Below are positions 11,325 to 23,575 of a stretch of DNA of 64,000 nucleotides, piece by piece (within the stretch, counting starts at the first letter, position 1; the number at the start of each line of letters is the position of its first letter). Position numbers and translations under genes: made by a program. The stretch is from Euryodendron excelsum (taxonomy: Eukaryota > Streptophyta > Magnoliopsida > Ericales > Pentaphylacaceae). The stretch spans positions 23,454,501-23,518,500 of the forward strand of contig CM065390.1 of the NCBI GenBank assembly GCA_033060915.1, written 5' to 3'. Below the pieces are notes generated by a model. The model searched no databases, was not told the origin of the DNA, and worked only from the letters and a program-made list of their open reading frames with translations.

Positions 11325-12670
11325 ATGTCACATATTTTCGATGGTGATGTCAGAGCAAACTACAATTTCTAACACAGGCTTTGGTTGCGGTTTCTTCCAA
11401 AGATCTTCTCTTTTATAAATTGAAGGTAGTTACAAATAGGGTTGCTGGCAGCGACCGACCACCTCCGCCTCTGATGACCAATGTTCCTACTCATTTTAAG
11501 TCTCCTCCTCCTCGGCCACTGATGCCGCCCCCTCCGCCACTGGTGTCGCCACCACCATGTTAATGTCGTCTCCTTGTGTGCAATCCTCGGCGATGCTTGA
11601 TGCTCTGATTCATGTCTTTGTTATGCCAACACCACCTCCATAGTAGCCGAGTTTCACTGAAGCCAAGTGCTTTTTTTTTTTTTTTTTTCTCGTAAGGTTC
11701 TTTACTTATATTTGAAATTAGATTGCTCACGGTTATATGAGATCCCACAAGTCTCCATTACTCTTGAGAAATTATGGTCTTGGTGAACAGTGTGTTTGTG
11801 TAAGTTTGGACTTCTTTTGCCCTTGGTGTAGATATTTATTTTTCTATAATTTAATATCTCCAATACAGCAAAATTATATTATTAATGGAAACAACTTGGT
11901 TCCATGGTTTTCTACCAACATTCTTCTCACGTACATGATGCTTCAGATAGATGAACATAATAATTTTCCTTACACTAAAAAAAATAAATGTAAACGTACA
12001 TCTAAAATTCAATCTGATTATAAGTTTGTAGATATAATGACCACTCGTAGAATGCAATATTAAAAGACTGTAAACAGTTAACTTTAAAGGTAATTGCGAT
12101 AAAAGAAATTTTGCTTGACTATATAGAGGCCATCTATTGAGTTCTCCTGGTAAAGTTACTAGCATAGTGTTTTAATTGCTCTCAGGTTTCAAATTCAACA
12201 ATGGGTTCATATACCAAAATTCCTTTCAAGTTAATGAAATATTTTAATTTTCTTGATGACATAGATAAATCATAGTTTGAAGTAGGACTGGAAAACTTAA
12301 CCCACGTCCATAAAACCGTTGAAGTTCATAAATGAGTTATAACTGGCATCAAGCAAGCTCAATTAGAATATAAATTGGTAAAATTTGAGTTAATAGGTTT
12401 ATATTGACCCATTGGTAACCCTTCTAAATTCTACTCACTTATTCATTGGACAAGTTTGAATTGTACCCATTTAAATCAAAACTATTTAAACCTATCCAAA
12501 TCCATCCATTTGACACCCTATTTAACGTCAAAGTAAAGCCATACCATAGTCAATTTAAGTGAGACACTAAATTAATAAAATTACAGTAGCCGAATATAAG
12601 CTAAGTGGGGTACGGACATAGTTTGCATTTATATATGCTTCCAAGACGAGGATTATTTATCTGATGGATA
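11325..12670. other. Unassigned AT-rich region
   Basis: I see no supportable gene. A Pro-rich open stretch at 11381-11563 comes from a CCTCCGCC-type low-complexity run and has no recognisable domain. A poly-T run lies at about 11670-11690. The stretch may hold decayed internal sequence of the copia remnant. Confidence 0.4.
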
Positions 12671-13008
12671 TAATATGTAAAACCCCGGATTTTTTTTTTT
12701 TTAAATAGTCGAATTTAATTAGTCCAATTAAATTAGGGAAGTTTGAGAGGTCAAAATTGTTGTACTGCGTTAGGTTGTGAAATCCTAAATTTTGTCAGAT
12801 TATTCAAAATAACTTTTTTATTTGACTTCAAATGTCATTGCATGATTAAATTTTTATTTCCTACATTAATAAAATACAGTGTAAAACCATTTTGTTGTTA
12901 TATTCTAAAATTAGTAGGGTACTAGGTGTCAACTCGTGCAATGCATGAGAGTAAGAATTGTTCAAATCATAAATAGTTAATTTAAAATTCATAATAATTA
13001 ATTATACA

Positions 13009-13390
13009 ATCGTATCGTATCTTTAAAATATAAATAGATATTGACATATATGGCATTTTATTTAATTATAATCACATTTTTAAATATTTAGTTCAGAAAA
13101 AGTCCTGACAATCTGATATTATATATATATATATATATCTTTTCTATCTTACAAAACTAATCTTATCTTATATATATACTTTACAAAACTAATACATCGT
13201 ATCGTATCTCTAAAAGGTAAATAGATATTGATATATATATATATATATATATAATATTTTATTTAATTATAATTATTTTTTTATAGATATTAAGTTCATA
13301 AAGAGTCCTGATAATTTGATATGATATATATATATCTTATCTATATTACAAAACTAATATTATTTTATCTTATATATATCTTACAAAACT
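13009..13390. repeat. Tandem duplication of ~190 bp with AT microsatellites
   Basis: Two adjacent copies start at about 13009 and 13196. Both contain ATCGTATCGTATCT, AAATAGATATTGA, an ATTTTATTTAATTATAAT stretch, AGAGTCCTGA-type text and TTACAAAACTAAT. Each copy also carries its own TA-dinucleotide run. Confidence 0.75.
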
Positions 13391-13829
13391 AATACAGTAA
13401 GTTTAATAAAATAATAAATTCAATAGTTATCTAATAAATTACCCATGTGACGTGGCATTTTAAAAGTATCTGAACATTTAAAGCAGCGCCACGTAAAAAA
13501 GAGACAAAATATAAAGACAAACACAATTTATATATATATATATGATTCTTGAAATGTTATAGCCGTAATTAAACTAGGGTTGACATCTTGTATGAGATGT
13601 ATATATACACAGGACTTAACTTTAGTTTGGGAGTTCGAGAGCAGCACCCTTGTGAGAGAAAGAGATGGGGGCTGCGGGAGACCAGGAGGCTTTTGCTGCT
13701 TGTGTGGATTTCTCTGAGGAGATTTTCCGACGACTCAAGGTAGGGTGATGAAAGTGACTCTCTTGTATTTTATGTTCTTGAATGAACGAACACCCACTGT
13801 CATAGCCTGTGTATTTAACCATCTAAACG

Positions 13830-13853
13830 TTATATATATATATATATATATAT
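13830..13853. repeat. (TA)n microsatellite
   Basis: An uninterrupted TA run inside element H. Similar runs occur at about 13120-13139, 13228-13252, 14250-14272, 37816-37836 and 47005-47030. Confidence 0.9.
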
Positions 13854-14390
13854 GGAAAATGCTATTTTTACAAATGATTCATACAACATTTGCATACAAG
13901 TAACAGTTTTGTAATTAAAATTCACTAAGGTGGTTATTTGTTTTGGAATAAAAGGAACTTTTGTGTAAATTTTTTATTTGTAAATAACTCTATATAGATA
14001 CATATATATGTGTGTGTCATGCTTGTGATTGGTAGTTGCATGAACCTAGAGGTGCTTAGGCCCTGGTATGGATTTTGAATAAACTGTCAATGGAAGGTGA
14101 TCTAGCAATGAGATAGTGGAAAGGTATTAATGGGTGGGCGCAGCTGTGATGGTGATTCAATGGTGGCAAACAGGGAGTCTTTAGGATCGTGAAGGAAAAA
14201 CGAGAAATTGGGTGCATGGATATACATCAATGTTTATCAATATATAAAGATATATATATATATATATATATATGTATACGGTTCGTATAAGTGTAAGTTG
14301 TGTGTCTTCAGTTACAGATGAAAGAAAGAGATTTAGTGCGACGAGAGACCAAGTGTAATGGTTGGTTCTGGCCATGAAATGCTGGATATT

Positions 14391-14423
14391 TATATATATA
14401 TATACTTGCGCACGCGTGCGCAA
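14391..14423. repeat. TA run followed by an 18-bp perfect palindrome
   Basis: A TA repeat is followed almost directly by TTGCGCACGCGTGCGCAA (14406-14423), which equals its own reverse complement. It is almost entirely alternating purine-pyrimidine. Confidence 0.9.
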
Positions 14424-15892
14424 TTATATCAGTGATTGTGTAGGCATTTAATAGGAAGAAAAAGAGAATTAATTAAGAAGTCCTTCAGAGGAATCCAAAC
14501 CTGATTTGTGTGTGTCTATACATATATGTGTGTACCTCTATAGAGGTGTGCTGGTGGGTTTCTAATTGAAGTGGATTGGGTGCTTCGCATACATATATAC
14601 ATGTTTGTATATATAGATAGATATGTATAATATTGAAATGGACTGGGTTAGTTATTGAGGAAGAAAGAGTCGACGAAAGAACAAAGAAATGGTGATTCGG
14701 TTATGGCCTTGGTTTTTGGGCTGTTATGCTTATAGTTGTTTTGGTTCTCTTGGCTATGAGACAATATGAATTATAGAAAAATAATCAGATTTTGAGAGAG
14801 AGAGAGAGATGGGTTTCTCGGCTGGGTATTGATGCTGTGGGGCAGAAAATCTTGTGTGAGCAAGCCCGCAACAACGGTAGTACACTCTTGCGTAATCGGA
14901 CCTTTTTGGACAGGTTTCAAACTGATTAAAACATTATATCTTAGGTATTTCGATCTGCTGAATCCATTTATGATGTTAGTTTGATCAAATTATGATCATA
15001 GGGTGATGATCTATAATGGTACCAAATTGATGGTCAAAAGAGCAGTTTAGATAGTATGACAGTCAAACGTGATTGGATTGCTAAGAAATTTTAATATGTT
15101 GATCTTGATAATAAATGTTACTGATCCAACGGATTGGATCTGATAGAGTAATGTTTTAGATTTTATTTTTATAAAATAATATGTTTCACATTGTTAGGCA
15201 GGTGCAGCGTACTTGAAACATATACAATGATGGATTCTTATTTATTACTTCTATTCTTCATGACTATCGGATATGATTATTGTTGTTCTTTAAAATTGCA
15301 ATATCATGATTTGTGTATTAATATTATCCTGATAATGTAATGCTTTATTGAATATTATTATTGTTGAGGCATGCTTCGTATTGAGTCGCATAAACAGAAT
15401 GGAGTAATGATAATGAAATTATTATGTAATAAGCATAGGGATTAAGAAAGTAGGAATTATTCCTCTCTCAAGTGAAGAACCTCAAATTGTCTTGGCCAAG
15501 TATTTTATTATTTCAGCATACCACAAGGTAAAAATCCTTGAGAACGTGTTTGTAGATGACACCATTGATGAAAGCTCAATAAAGCCACGCTCCCCGAACT
15601 AAGATATGATGATGAGTAAAATGAGGTGGAAGTTGGACAAAATGAATTAAGTAATGAAATTATATTGCATTGAAGAAATAGTGGAACCGTCATGTGCATG
15701 CATACATGATGCATTGCTGGTATATTATAAGTATATTATTGTTGCTTGTTATATCCTACGTCGTATGCTATATGTTGTATGTTGTATGTTTGGGACTAAT
15801 AAGCGTAAGCTCACAACCCACCAAACTTTGCAGGTGATAATTCAAATGAGAAGGCGGTAGAGTATTATTCAGAGATGATTTTAGCTTGGAAG

Positions 15893-16476
15893 TGTTAGTG
15901 GAATTTTTGGGAAGGCCTGGCCGATCATTCGAACCAATATCAATGAATTTCCAACCGATTGTAAAGAGACAAATGAGTTAGAATGGATCGACCCTCTTTG
16001 AGCCGATTACGCTCCAACGGTCAAGTTAGCAATAATAACCGAGAATAGAATGACAAATACAGACAGTGAACGCTTAGAAATCAATTGTCCATACCTTGCT
16101 TCTCGAAACTCTAATATTTATAGTGTAGCGCTCTCTGTTGCGCCTACTCCAATAATCATGACTCGCTGCACAGGTCTATGATCGGACGTAATTTCACCTT
16201 TATCGTCATGCTCGAGTTCAATTGACCGAACATGAGAGTCGTTGTTGTGTGTAGCACCTCCTTCATATTGAATACGGGTCTGTTTTCTATTAAATGCTTT
16301 GACCATCCGCATGATTACATCCTTAAGTTGGGCTAAGTGGGTTTTAGCTTGGGCTGATAAAACGACTTGAGCCTGTGTTGTAATAATTGCTTCTAGGTTG
16401 CTCTAGGCCCAATTTAGTAGTGCTAATCCTTTTGGGCTTATTTAACTGGTTTGGGCCCATATTTATTTGACCCACA
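15893..16476 (-). repeat. 3' LTR of element T
   Basis: This 584-bp copy reads TGTTAGTGGAATTT...GACCCACA on the plus strand and matches 32465-33065. Both contain GGAAGGCCTG, CCAATATCAATGA, GACTCGCTGCACAGGTCTATG and TTGGGCCCATATTTATT. It lacks about 17 bp around 16175 that the other LTR has after GGTCTATG. Confidence 0.93.
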
Positions 16477-16500
16477 ATTAGCCCCTAGCCCTAGCACCCC
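16477..16500 (-). promoter_or_regulatory. Polypurine tract of element T
   Basis: On the minus strand the bases just before the 3' LTR read GGGCTAGGGGCTAAT, a purine-rich stretch at the expected place for plus-strand priming. It is interrupted by a few pyrimidines, so the exact primer is uncertain. Confidence 0.6.
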
Positions 16501-17790
16501 TATTGTTGGGGTCTTGGGCTAATGTCTCTCGACGGTTCGATGACATCAACCATCAGACGGTTTTAAATGGGACGTGACCATTGAGCTGCCCCAAACCTGT
16601 TGCCATCGTGCTGATGCTCTTTTCGCAGACCAAAGGGTTGTAGCCATTGTTTGAACCCAGAACTCCTTTATGCCTTGCATCCGTCTCTTTCGCGAAGACT
16701 GCCATTTTATAAGTCCTCCCTCTCTTTGTATTCCTTCTTTGTTTTTCTCGGTTGAACCCTAGAATCCCTTAGTTACCATGGGCACTAGGCTTAAGGGAAT
16801 GCTTAGCCACTCTGACGCCATCACCGCCTTCAAATAACGGTATAATTTCCCAAAGGGTGTAGGTATTGGCTTGGTAGGGCCGAAGGATGATGGCTGGAGC
16901 GTGACCGAAGAGAGGACTTCGTTTCCTCTCATCGCAATAGTAGAGGGTGGCCTTAGGTTTCCCATCCATCCCTTCTTGACCCAACTCCTTAGCCACTACG
17001 AAATCACCCCAATCCAACTGCTGCCGAATGGTTACAGAATAGTGATGGGGATGATTGAGTTGAACCGCCGCCTGGGCCAAAACCTAGGTCTTCACGAGTT
17101 CAACTATTGTTATGCCGCTATGGAGGTGGGCGGAGGTGGTAAAACGGAGCGATACAAGTACTATTTTAGGGTCAGGCATAGGTCAAGGGAGCTGGTCTAA
17201 TTCCTTCCTACTTCGAAAAAGGAGATTGATGATGCCATAGTGAGAGTGAGGGGGCCATGGGAATTCGGCGACATTCTTGTAGAACTGGCGCCAGAAATGA
17301 GATGCCCCAAAACACCGAAGAGGATATGTCTGCCACTTTCTTCGCTATTTGATGTGCTTTTTTCTTTTTTCCATTTTTGTTTGACTTTTCCATGGTTCGT
17401 TGCCTGACTATGTGCTTTCATGTTTCCCAGCTAGCTTTGGACCCAGGGACAAGGAGACCAAACACCTCGGCGTCAATCTTGCTGCCTTAGAGTGAGTCTA
17501 GGCATACAAAGGCGAAGGAGAATTGCAAGAGATAGGCTGAGCTACACACGTACTATTGGGCTACCTAATTCGGTACCAGTCCTTCATGTAAGCACCCCAT
17601 TTTTTTACCGCTCGGTAGTCTACGGTCCGTCCAGACTTGTACTCAAGTCAGTATGGACGTATTCCAATCGAAATTAACTTTCTAAGTCTAATCCCATTTA
17701 TCCATCGCTTCGTAGGCCCACCAGACCCAATAGAGGTAAAATGACCAAAATACCCTTAGGGGCATTATCCTTTCCAATATTCCAAACCGG

Positions 17791-18000
17791 GCACGTCTTT
17801 TCGAAGACGATAAGACCCCTTTCCAATTCCAATAGGCACGTCTTTCCGAAGACGATAAGTCTCCTTTCCAATTCCAAATCAAGCACGTCTTTCCGAAGAC
17901 GGTAAGTCCCTTTACAACTCCATTAGGCGCGTCTTTCCGAAGACGATAAGACCCCTTTCCAATTACAACAGGCACGTCTTTCCGAAGACGGTAAGTCCCC
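17791..18000. repeat. Array of five short palindromes in U3 of LTR A
   Basis: CGTCTTTCCGAAGACG (the first copy has TTTTCG in the middle) recurs five times about every 45-47 bp, starting near 17794, 17839, 17886, 17930 and 17975. The arms CGTCTT and AAGACG are complementary. The spacers read TAAGTCCCCTTTCCAATTCC. The same array occurs on the minus strand in LTR D (60066-60386). Confidence 0.9.
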
Positions 18001-18193
18001 TTTTAACCTGTTGATCGGGACGAGACCCCAAGTCCCCTAGATGGTAAAAGGGTCCATTTTGGTGCCTGTTAGCCCGCCAATGCAGAAATGTCCGTTTAAG
18101 GCACACTTTCTGAGAAAGTTGACTTCTCAGACGCTAAGTTCCTTTAGCAGCTTCCCAAGATCAGGCAGTCTCGAAAATAATAGCGAACCGTCA

Positions 18194-18321
18194 GAGTAGC
18201 AAAAATACTCGTAAACATTGCAACCGTCAGAGTAGCGAAAATACTCGCAAATAGGACAATATTGAGAATTGCCAACAAACCCCTGTATCATGAGACCGCC
18301 ATCAGAGTGGCGGAAACACTC
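18194..18321. repeat. GAGTR-N7-YACTC inverted repeats in U3 of LTR A
   Basis: Three copies lie at 18194-18210 (GAGTA...TACTC), 18230-18246 (GAGTA...TACTC) and 18305-18321 (GAGTG...CACTC). Each has a 7-base loop of the form GCRRAAA or GCAAAAA. Arms stay complementary although the fifth base differs between copies. Confidence 0.9.
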
Positions 18322-18929
18322 AAAACCCAGGTCAACACCGGTGCCTGCTAGCCCACTTCGGTGAAAAATGACCAAACTACCCCTAGGACCATTTTCTAGC
18401 ACGTTTCTCGAGAACGCACCAGAGTCCTCAGAATGGTAAGTCCACCCCTCCCGAGAATGCTTCTTATAGTATTCTCGACCTTCCTTTATCTTTTCAGATC
18501 ATTCCGAGTCAGTTCTGGTAAACCCGGTGCAAAATGACCGTTTTGCCCCTGGTGGGCCGGTCGCCTTTTTCAACCACACTGGCTCTGGGTATCAAACCGG
18601 TAACCTTTGGAAACATTCTAAATAATTTTTCCAAATCTCGAGTCTTATTTCGGGACATTTTGAGTCTGTCCCGGTAGCTTTCTGGCCCGATTGACCATTT
18701 TGCCCTTAATGGCCCGGTTAACCCTTCCAACACATTTGTCATCCTTTTTCAAGTCAAATACCTTTGGGACCCTACCCTTTTTCGGCCTTTTGGGCCATTC
18801 TCGGTCCCTTAAATGCTTCCCGAACCATTCGGAGTCACTCCTAGTGAAGCTAGGCTAAAAATTGCATGGTAGTCACTAGTACAGGCGCCCAAATCTTCTC
18901 AAGATACGTTGTTTGCTGACCTTAAAACT

Positions 18930-19014
18930 TTCCTAACTGGTTGGAGTGGCGCCAGAAGCATTTTTGGCCTGGCGCCACTGCAACAGGCTCCAGGTTTATC
19001 CCATCTCTATAAAT
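18930..19014 (+). promoter_or_regulatory. LTR A core promoter with TGGCGCCA motifs
   Basis: Two GTGGCGCCA or TGGCGCCACT motifs lie at about 18945-18980. A TATA box (CTATAAATACAGAG) follows at 19006-19020. The same arrangement occurs in LTRs B, C and D, so this is the likely transcription start region of the LTR family. Confidence 0.75.
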
Positions 19015-20228
19015 ACAGAGTCTCCTCCAGCCTGAAAGGGGTTTGAAAACTGAGTCTAAAAACCCAACTTTTCGATATACAGAGCATCGTAGCCTCTCTA
19101 AACCCTAGTCTCCTTAGGTTCTCCAAACCCTAGCCTCCTATACACTCACATACATTTCTATACACTCATACACTAGCCTCCGAAGCCTCTTTTGCAGACT
19201 TGAAGTGCTGCAATCTGAAGCTTTGAAGATTGAAGACAAACTCGTGAAGACTGAAGTGAAAACTGAAGCAAGACAAGTAAAGCAAAGCGCACAAAGCTAA
19301 GCAAAATAAAGAAGACACAAGGTTGGCATCCTCTTTACGTTTACACATCTTCCCCCCTCTCTTCTCTCTCCTAACCCACTTGGGTTTTCTTCTATTTTAA
19401 TCCCACATCTTCTTTCCCCCTTTTTGCATGCTTGAAACAAGGGAATTCCTGGTCCATGTGTAGGATTAGGCTATTGGAGAGTCACTGTGTTGTAAGCACC
19501 CCATTTTTGCCCACTCGGCAATCTCCGAGCTGACCAAGCTCACTTTCACACATCACATGCATATTTAGACTCTAAGCTCGCCTTTTTTTAATTTGAATTT
19601 AGTCCACCAATAGCTTCTCGGGCCTGTAGGGCCCACTTGAAGCTAAATGACCGTTTTGCCCCTAGGCATCCGAATGCCCCGGGAACCACGCCGGCTCTGA
19701 GTATCAAACCGGTAACCTCCCGAGAATGCTTCTTGTAGTATTCTCAGTCTTTCCTTATCTTTCCGGATCATTCCGAGTCAGTTCTGGCCAACCTGGTGCA
19801 AAATGACCGTTTTACCCCTAGTGGGCCGGTTTCCTTTTCCGACCACGTCGGCCCTGGAAATCAAACCAGCAACCTCTGGGAACATTCTGAATAATGTTTC
19901 CAGATCCCAAGTCTTCTTCCGGGACAGTCCGAGTCTGTCCCGGCAGTTTTCCGGTCCGGTTGACCGTTTTGCCCCTAAAGGCCCGATCGACCTTTCCGAC
20001 ACATCTTGTCCTCACTTTTCAAGTCAAATACCTCCAGGACACTATTTTAAGTATTCCTGCTCCTTTTCGGCCTTCCAGGTCATTTCCGGCTCCTTCAAAT
20101 CATTCCCAGACTTTCCGGAGTCACTCCTAGTGAAGCCAGGCTAAAAATTGCATGGTAGTCACTAGTACAGGCGCCCAAATCTAGTCAAAGATACGTTGCT
20201 TGCCGACCTTAAACATTTCCTAATTGGC

Positions 20229-20350
20229 TGGCGCCACTAGTAGTGGCGCCAAGCCAAAAAAATGGCCTGGCACCACTCCTAGTGGCGCTAGTGTAAAATT
20301 TGGCCTGGCGCCACTGCAACAGGCGCCAGTGTTGTCCAACTTCTATAAAT
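20229..20350 (+). promoter_or_regulatory. LTR B palindrome array and TATA box
   Basis: TGGCGCCACTAGTAGTGGCGCCA (20229-20251) is an inverted repeat with 11-bp arms around one base. Two degenerate pairs follow (CACCACTCCTAGTGGCGC and TGGCGCCACTGCAACAGGCGCCA), then the TATA box TATAAATACAGAG at 20344. The GC-rich palindromes sit directly upstream of the presumed start site. Confidence 0.85.
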
Positions 20351-20949
20351 ACAGAGCCTCATTCAACGTGATGGGGGTCTGCAAACTTAACCTAAAAATC
20401 CTATATTTCGATAAACAGAGCTCGAGCATCTTCTAAACCCTAGCCTCCCTAGGTTTTCCAAACCCTAGCCACCCTATACAAACCCTAGCCTCCTATACAC
20501 TTATACACTCCCCCATACACTCATACACTAGCCTTCAACCATCCTTTGAAGACTTGAAGTGCTGTCATCTAAAGCTTGAAGATAACTCTTGAAGGTTGAA
20601 GAAGAAGATCAAGACGAAGACCGAAGATTGAAGACAAGCAAGGCGCGCAAAATAAAGAAGATATACGGTAGGTTTTCTATTTAGATTTTTGCACTTCCCC
20701 CCTCTCTCTTCTCTCTCCTAACCTACTTGGATTTTCTCTATTTTAATCCCCCATCTCTTTCCCCCCTTTTCTTTGCATGCTTGAAACAAGGGGATTCCCG
20801 GTCCATGTGTAGGATTGGGCTATTGGAGAGTCACCGTGTCAGGGGCTTTCTTCTAGCCTAACCAAAGGCCACGTGGGTTCAGCCCCCTTGGTTATGTGGT
20901 GAAGCCTTAACCTTGTATATTCACGACCCCAAATTTCATTGTGCATATC

Positions 20950-23100
20950 ATAGTCTTGCATCTTCCAAAAACTGTTTTCTAAGTTGTTTTCAAAACGTTT
21001 TCAAACTTGTTTTCAAAATTGCATCAAAATCTCTTTTTCAAAAACTTGTTTCAAAACCACAATCCTAGGGTGATTCTAGCCTTTCCATGGCTAGGGTTGC
21101 TTTGGGAAAGTGTTACATTAAAAATGACCTTTTTGGTCTATATTTTCAAATCTTATTGTTTTCCAAAACCACTTTCTTAAAGTGGTTCTAGCCCTCTTAT
21201 GGCTAGAATCGCTTTAGGAAAGTGAGACGTTTTCATACTTTCCAAAAAACTCTCTCTTCAAAAATCTCTTCCTAAAAATCTCTTTTCCAACATGCTTTCC
21301 TAAAACTCTCCTCTTCAAAGTTGTTTTAAAAAATTCCCTCCAAAAATCTATTTTTCAAAGCTTCCTTTTTCAACTCCTTTCCAAAAACTCTTTCTCCTCA
21401 AAATTCACTTTCTAAAAACACTCCTTAAATTCACTTTCCTAAAAACTCTCTCCAACAATTTCCTTCCAAAAAATCTTTCTAAAAAACTCTCTTTCCAAAA
21501 TCTCCTTTCTAGAAACTCCCCTCTAGGATTTCCTTCCAAAAAACTTGTTTCTAAAAACACACTTTCCAAAAACTCCTTTTCTTTAAAAATCTATTTCCAA
21601 AAACTATCCTTTCCAAAAATTCTTCCTTCTAGAAACTCCTTCCTAGGATTCCCTTCTAGAAAACCTTTGTTTCTAAAAATGCACTTTCCAAAAACTCTTT
21701 CCTTAGAGCCCCAAATCAAGCCCTAGAACCCACAATTAGGAAACCCTAATTTTCTTCCCAAAAACATGATTTTCAAACTTTGTCCCAAACCTAGGTTTCC
21801 AAAATCTCTTGTTTTCACATCCAAACTATACATGTTTCCAAAACCTCTTTTCTACGTCAAAACTATAATTTTCCAAATCTAGGGTTTCTAGAATCTTCTT
21901 TTCCAAATCCTTGCCAAATCCTATCTTCCCTTTAGGAAACCGAATCCAATCTTCCCGTTTAGGAAACTAGATCCTATCCTCCGTTTTTGGAAACAAAATC
22001 AAACCTTCTCTTTTCGAAACCAAATCCAATCCCTTCCTAATCCAAACCTTTCTTAATTCAACTTTTTCCTAATTCTACCCCCTTTCCAAGTCATAACTTT
22101 CCAAATCCCAATTTTCAAATCTTTCCTAAACTTAACCTTTCCTAATCTCAGGATTTTCTAAAACTCTAAAACTTTCTAAATCCTAAACTTTCTAAATTTT
22201 GAATCTTTCCAAATTCAAAGTTTCCTAAATTCAAAACTTTCTAAACTTCCAAACTTTCTGAATTCTAAATTTTCCAAACTTCAACATCTTTCCAAATCTA
22301 AGACTTTTCTAAACTCAAAACTTTCTTAATTCAAATATTTCCTAAATTGAAAACTTTTCTTTTTCAAACCTTTCCAAATTCAAACTTTCCTAAGTTGAAA
22401 CTTCTTTAATTCAAAACATTTCTAAATTCAACACTTTCCTATTTCAAAACCTTTCTTGAAACAAAACTTTCCGATTTTCAAAACTTTCCTAATTTCAAAA
22501 CTTTTCCTAATTTGAGAACTTTCCTAATCTGAAAACCTTTCCTTTTTCGAAAACTTTCTAAACTCGAAACTTTCCAATTTCAAAACTTTCCTAAACCTAA
22601 AACTTTCCTTATTTCAAAACTTTTCCTAATTTGAGAATTTTCCTAATCTGAAAACCTTTCCTTTTTCGAAAACTTTCTAAACTCGAAACTTTCCAATTTC
22701 AAAATTTTCCTAAACCTAAAACTTTCCTAATTCAGAACTTTCTTAATTTGAAACTTTCTAAACTCGAAACTTTCCTAAAATGACACTTTCCTAATTCGAA
22801 ACTTTCCTAATCCAAATCTTTCCTAAATTCCAAGTTTCCAAATCTTCCAAGATCTTTCCAAATCCAACATTACAATCCAATCTTTCTTAATCTCAAGTCT
22901 TTCCTAGGTCTCCTACCTTTCCTAAGTCTAGGTTTCCTAAACCTCCATCTTTCCAAAACCAAGTCTTTCCAAAATCAATCTTTCCAAAGCAAATCCAATC
23001 TTCTTAATTTCAATTTCCAATCTCCTCTTCTAATCTCAAATCAAATCCAATTTTCAATTCAATCTCTTTCTTCCAATCCAATCTCTCCCTTCAAATCAAT
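20950..23100. repeat. Pyrimidine-rich low-complexity tract of LTR B
   Basis: About 2.1 kb of diverged CTTTCCAAAAACTC and AACTTTCCTAAT-type phrases. One stretch is a clear local duplication: TTTGAGAACTTTCCTAATCTGAAAACC and what follows recurs after about 110 bp (near 22510 and 22630). The equivalent tract in A lies at about 24050-25880. C and D carry it in the opposite strand sense (about 54200-55150 and 56500-57900). Confidence 0.85.
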
Positions 23101-23104
23101 CTCT

Positions 23105-23190
23105 TTTCAATCGGACTCCGGTCCGAACTACGACTGACCTGATTCCCCCAAAGGGATACGTAGGCAACCTTCATAGGTGCGGTCACAACA
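23105..23190 (+). other. Conserved LTR block (ACTACGACTGACCTGATTCC)
   Basis: The stretch with GGTCCGAACTACGACTGACC, GGGATACGTAGGCAACC and a GTGCGGTCAC ending is far better conserved than its surroundings. It recurs in A (about 25895-25975), C (minus, about 54087-54172) and D (minus, about 56380-56465). Similar text is known to me from other plant gypsy LTR regions. Its role is unknown. Confidence 0.75.
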
Positions 23191-23484
23191 CTTTTCAAAC
23201 TTTCAATTCCCCCCTCATGGGTGCGGTTTCCAAAATCTTTCCAAATCTCAAATTTTAATCTATTTTCAAAATTTCAATTTCAAAATTTCTATTTTCAAAA
23301 TTCTATTTCCAAATTTTCAAATCAAATCAATTTCAAATCAATCTCTTTTCAAATCTATTTTTCAATTCTCTTATTTTGCACTTGCATATCATGCATCATG
23401 TTAGTTTTCAAACATTATTTCTATAAAGTGAGTAGGGTTGAACCATTAGTTAATTAAAGACTCTCATAGGTGAATCTAGGGTAG

Positions 23485-23575
23485 ATTGACATGTAGGTAC
23501 CGAAAGGGCAGGGTAGGGTGATAGCTTAGTGTGTCTTCCCTACACGTAACCAACCTCTGAACCTAGGATCACTGA
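23485..23575 (+). other. Conserved U5 block (GGCAGGGTAGGGTGAT...CACGTAACCAAC)
   Basis: This block is shared by all five giant LTRs: A 26305-26395, B here, C minus about 53735-53812, D minus about 56055-56145, and E 44050-44130. It keeps ATGTAGGTACCG, GGGTAGGGTGATG and ACGTAACCAAC even in the otherwise divergent LTR E. Such conservation points to a cis function in the LTR RNA or DNA. Confidence 0.75.

Noticed and set aside
11381..11563. Pro-rich 60-codon open frame
   Set aside because: It arises from CCTCCGCC low-complexity sequence and has no domain.
12905..13500. Possible Helitron or MITE, from ACTCGTGCAATGCATGAG-like text and GCCACGTAA near 13490
   Set aside because: I could not define both ends or a TSD. 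The interval fits as part of LTR-like element H.
16769..17080. Minus-strand open frame of 103 codons
   Set aside because: It is the shadow of the antisense gene of T, which has the recognisable protein pattern on the plus strand.
19803..20144. 113-codon open frame in LTR B, with similar ones in A and D (e.g. 59045-59371)
   Set aside because: It recurs because the LTR recurs. Frames are disrupted between copies and no domain is visible. It lies in U3, upstream of the TATA box.
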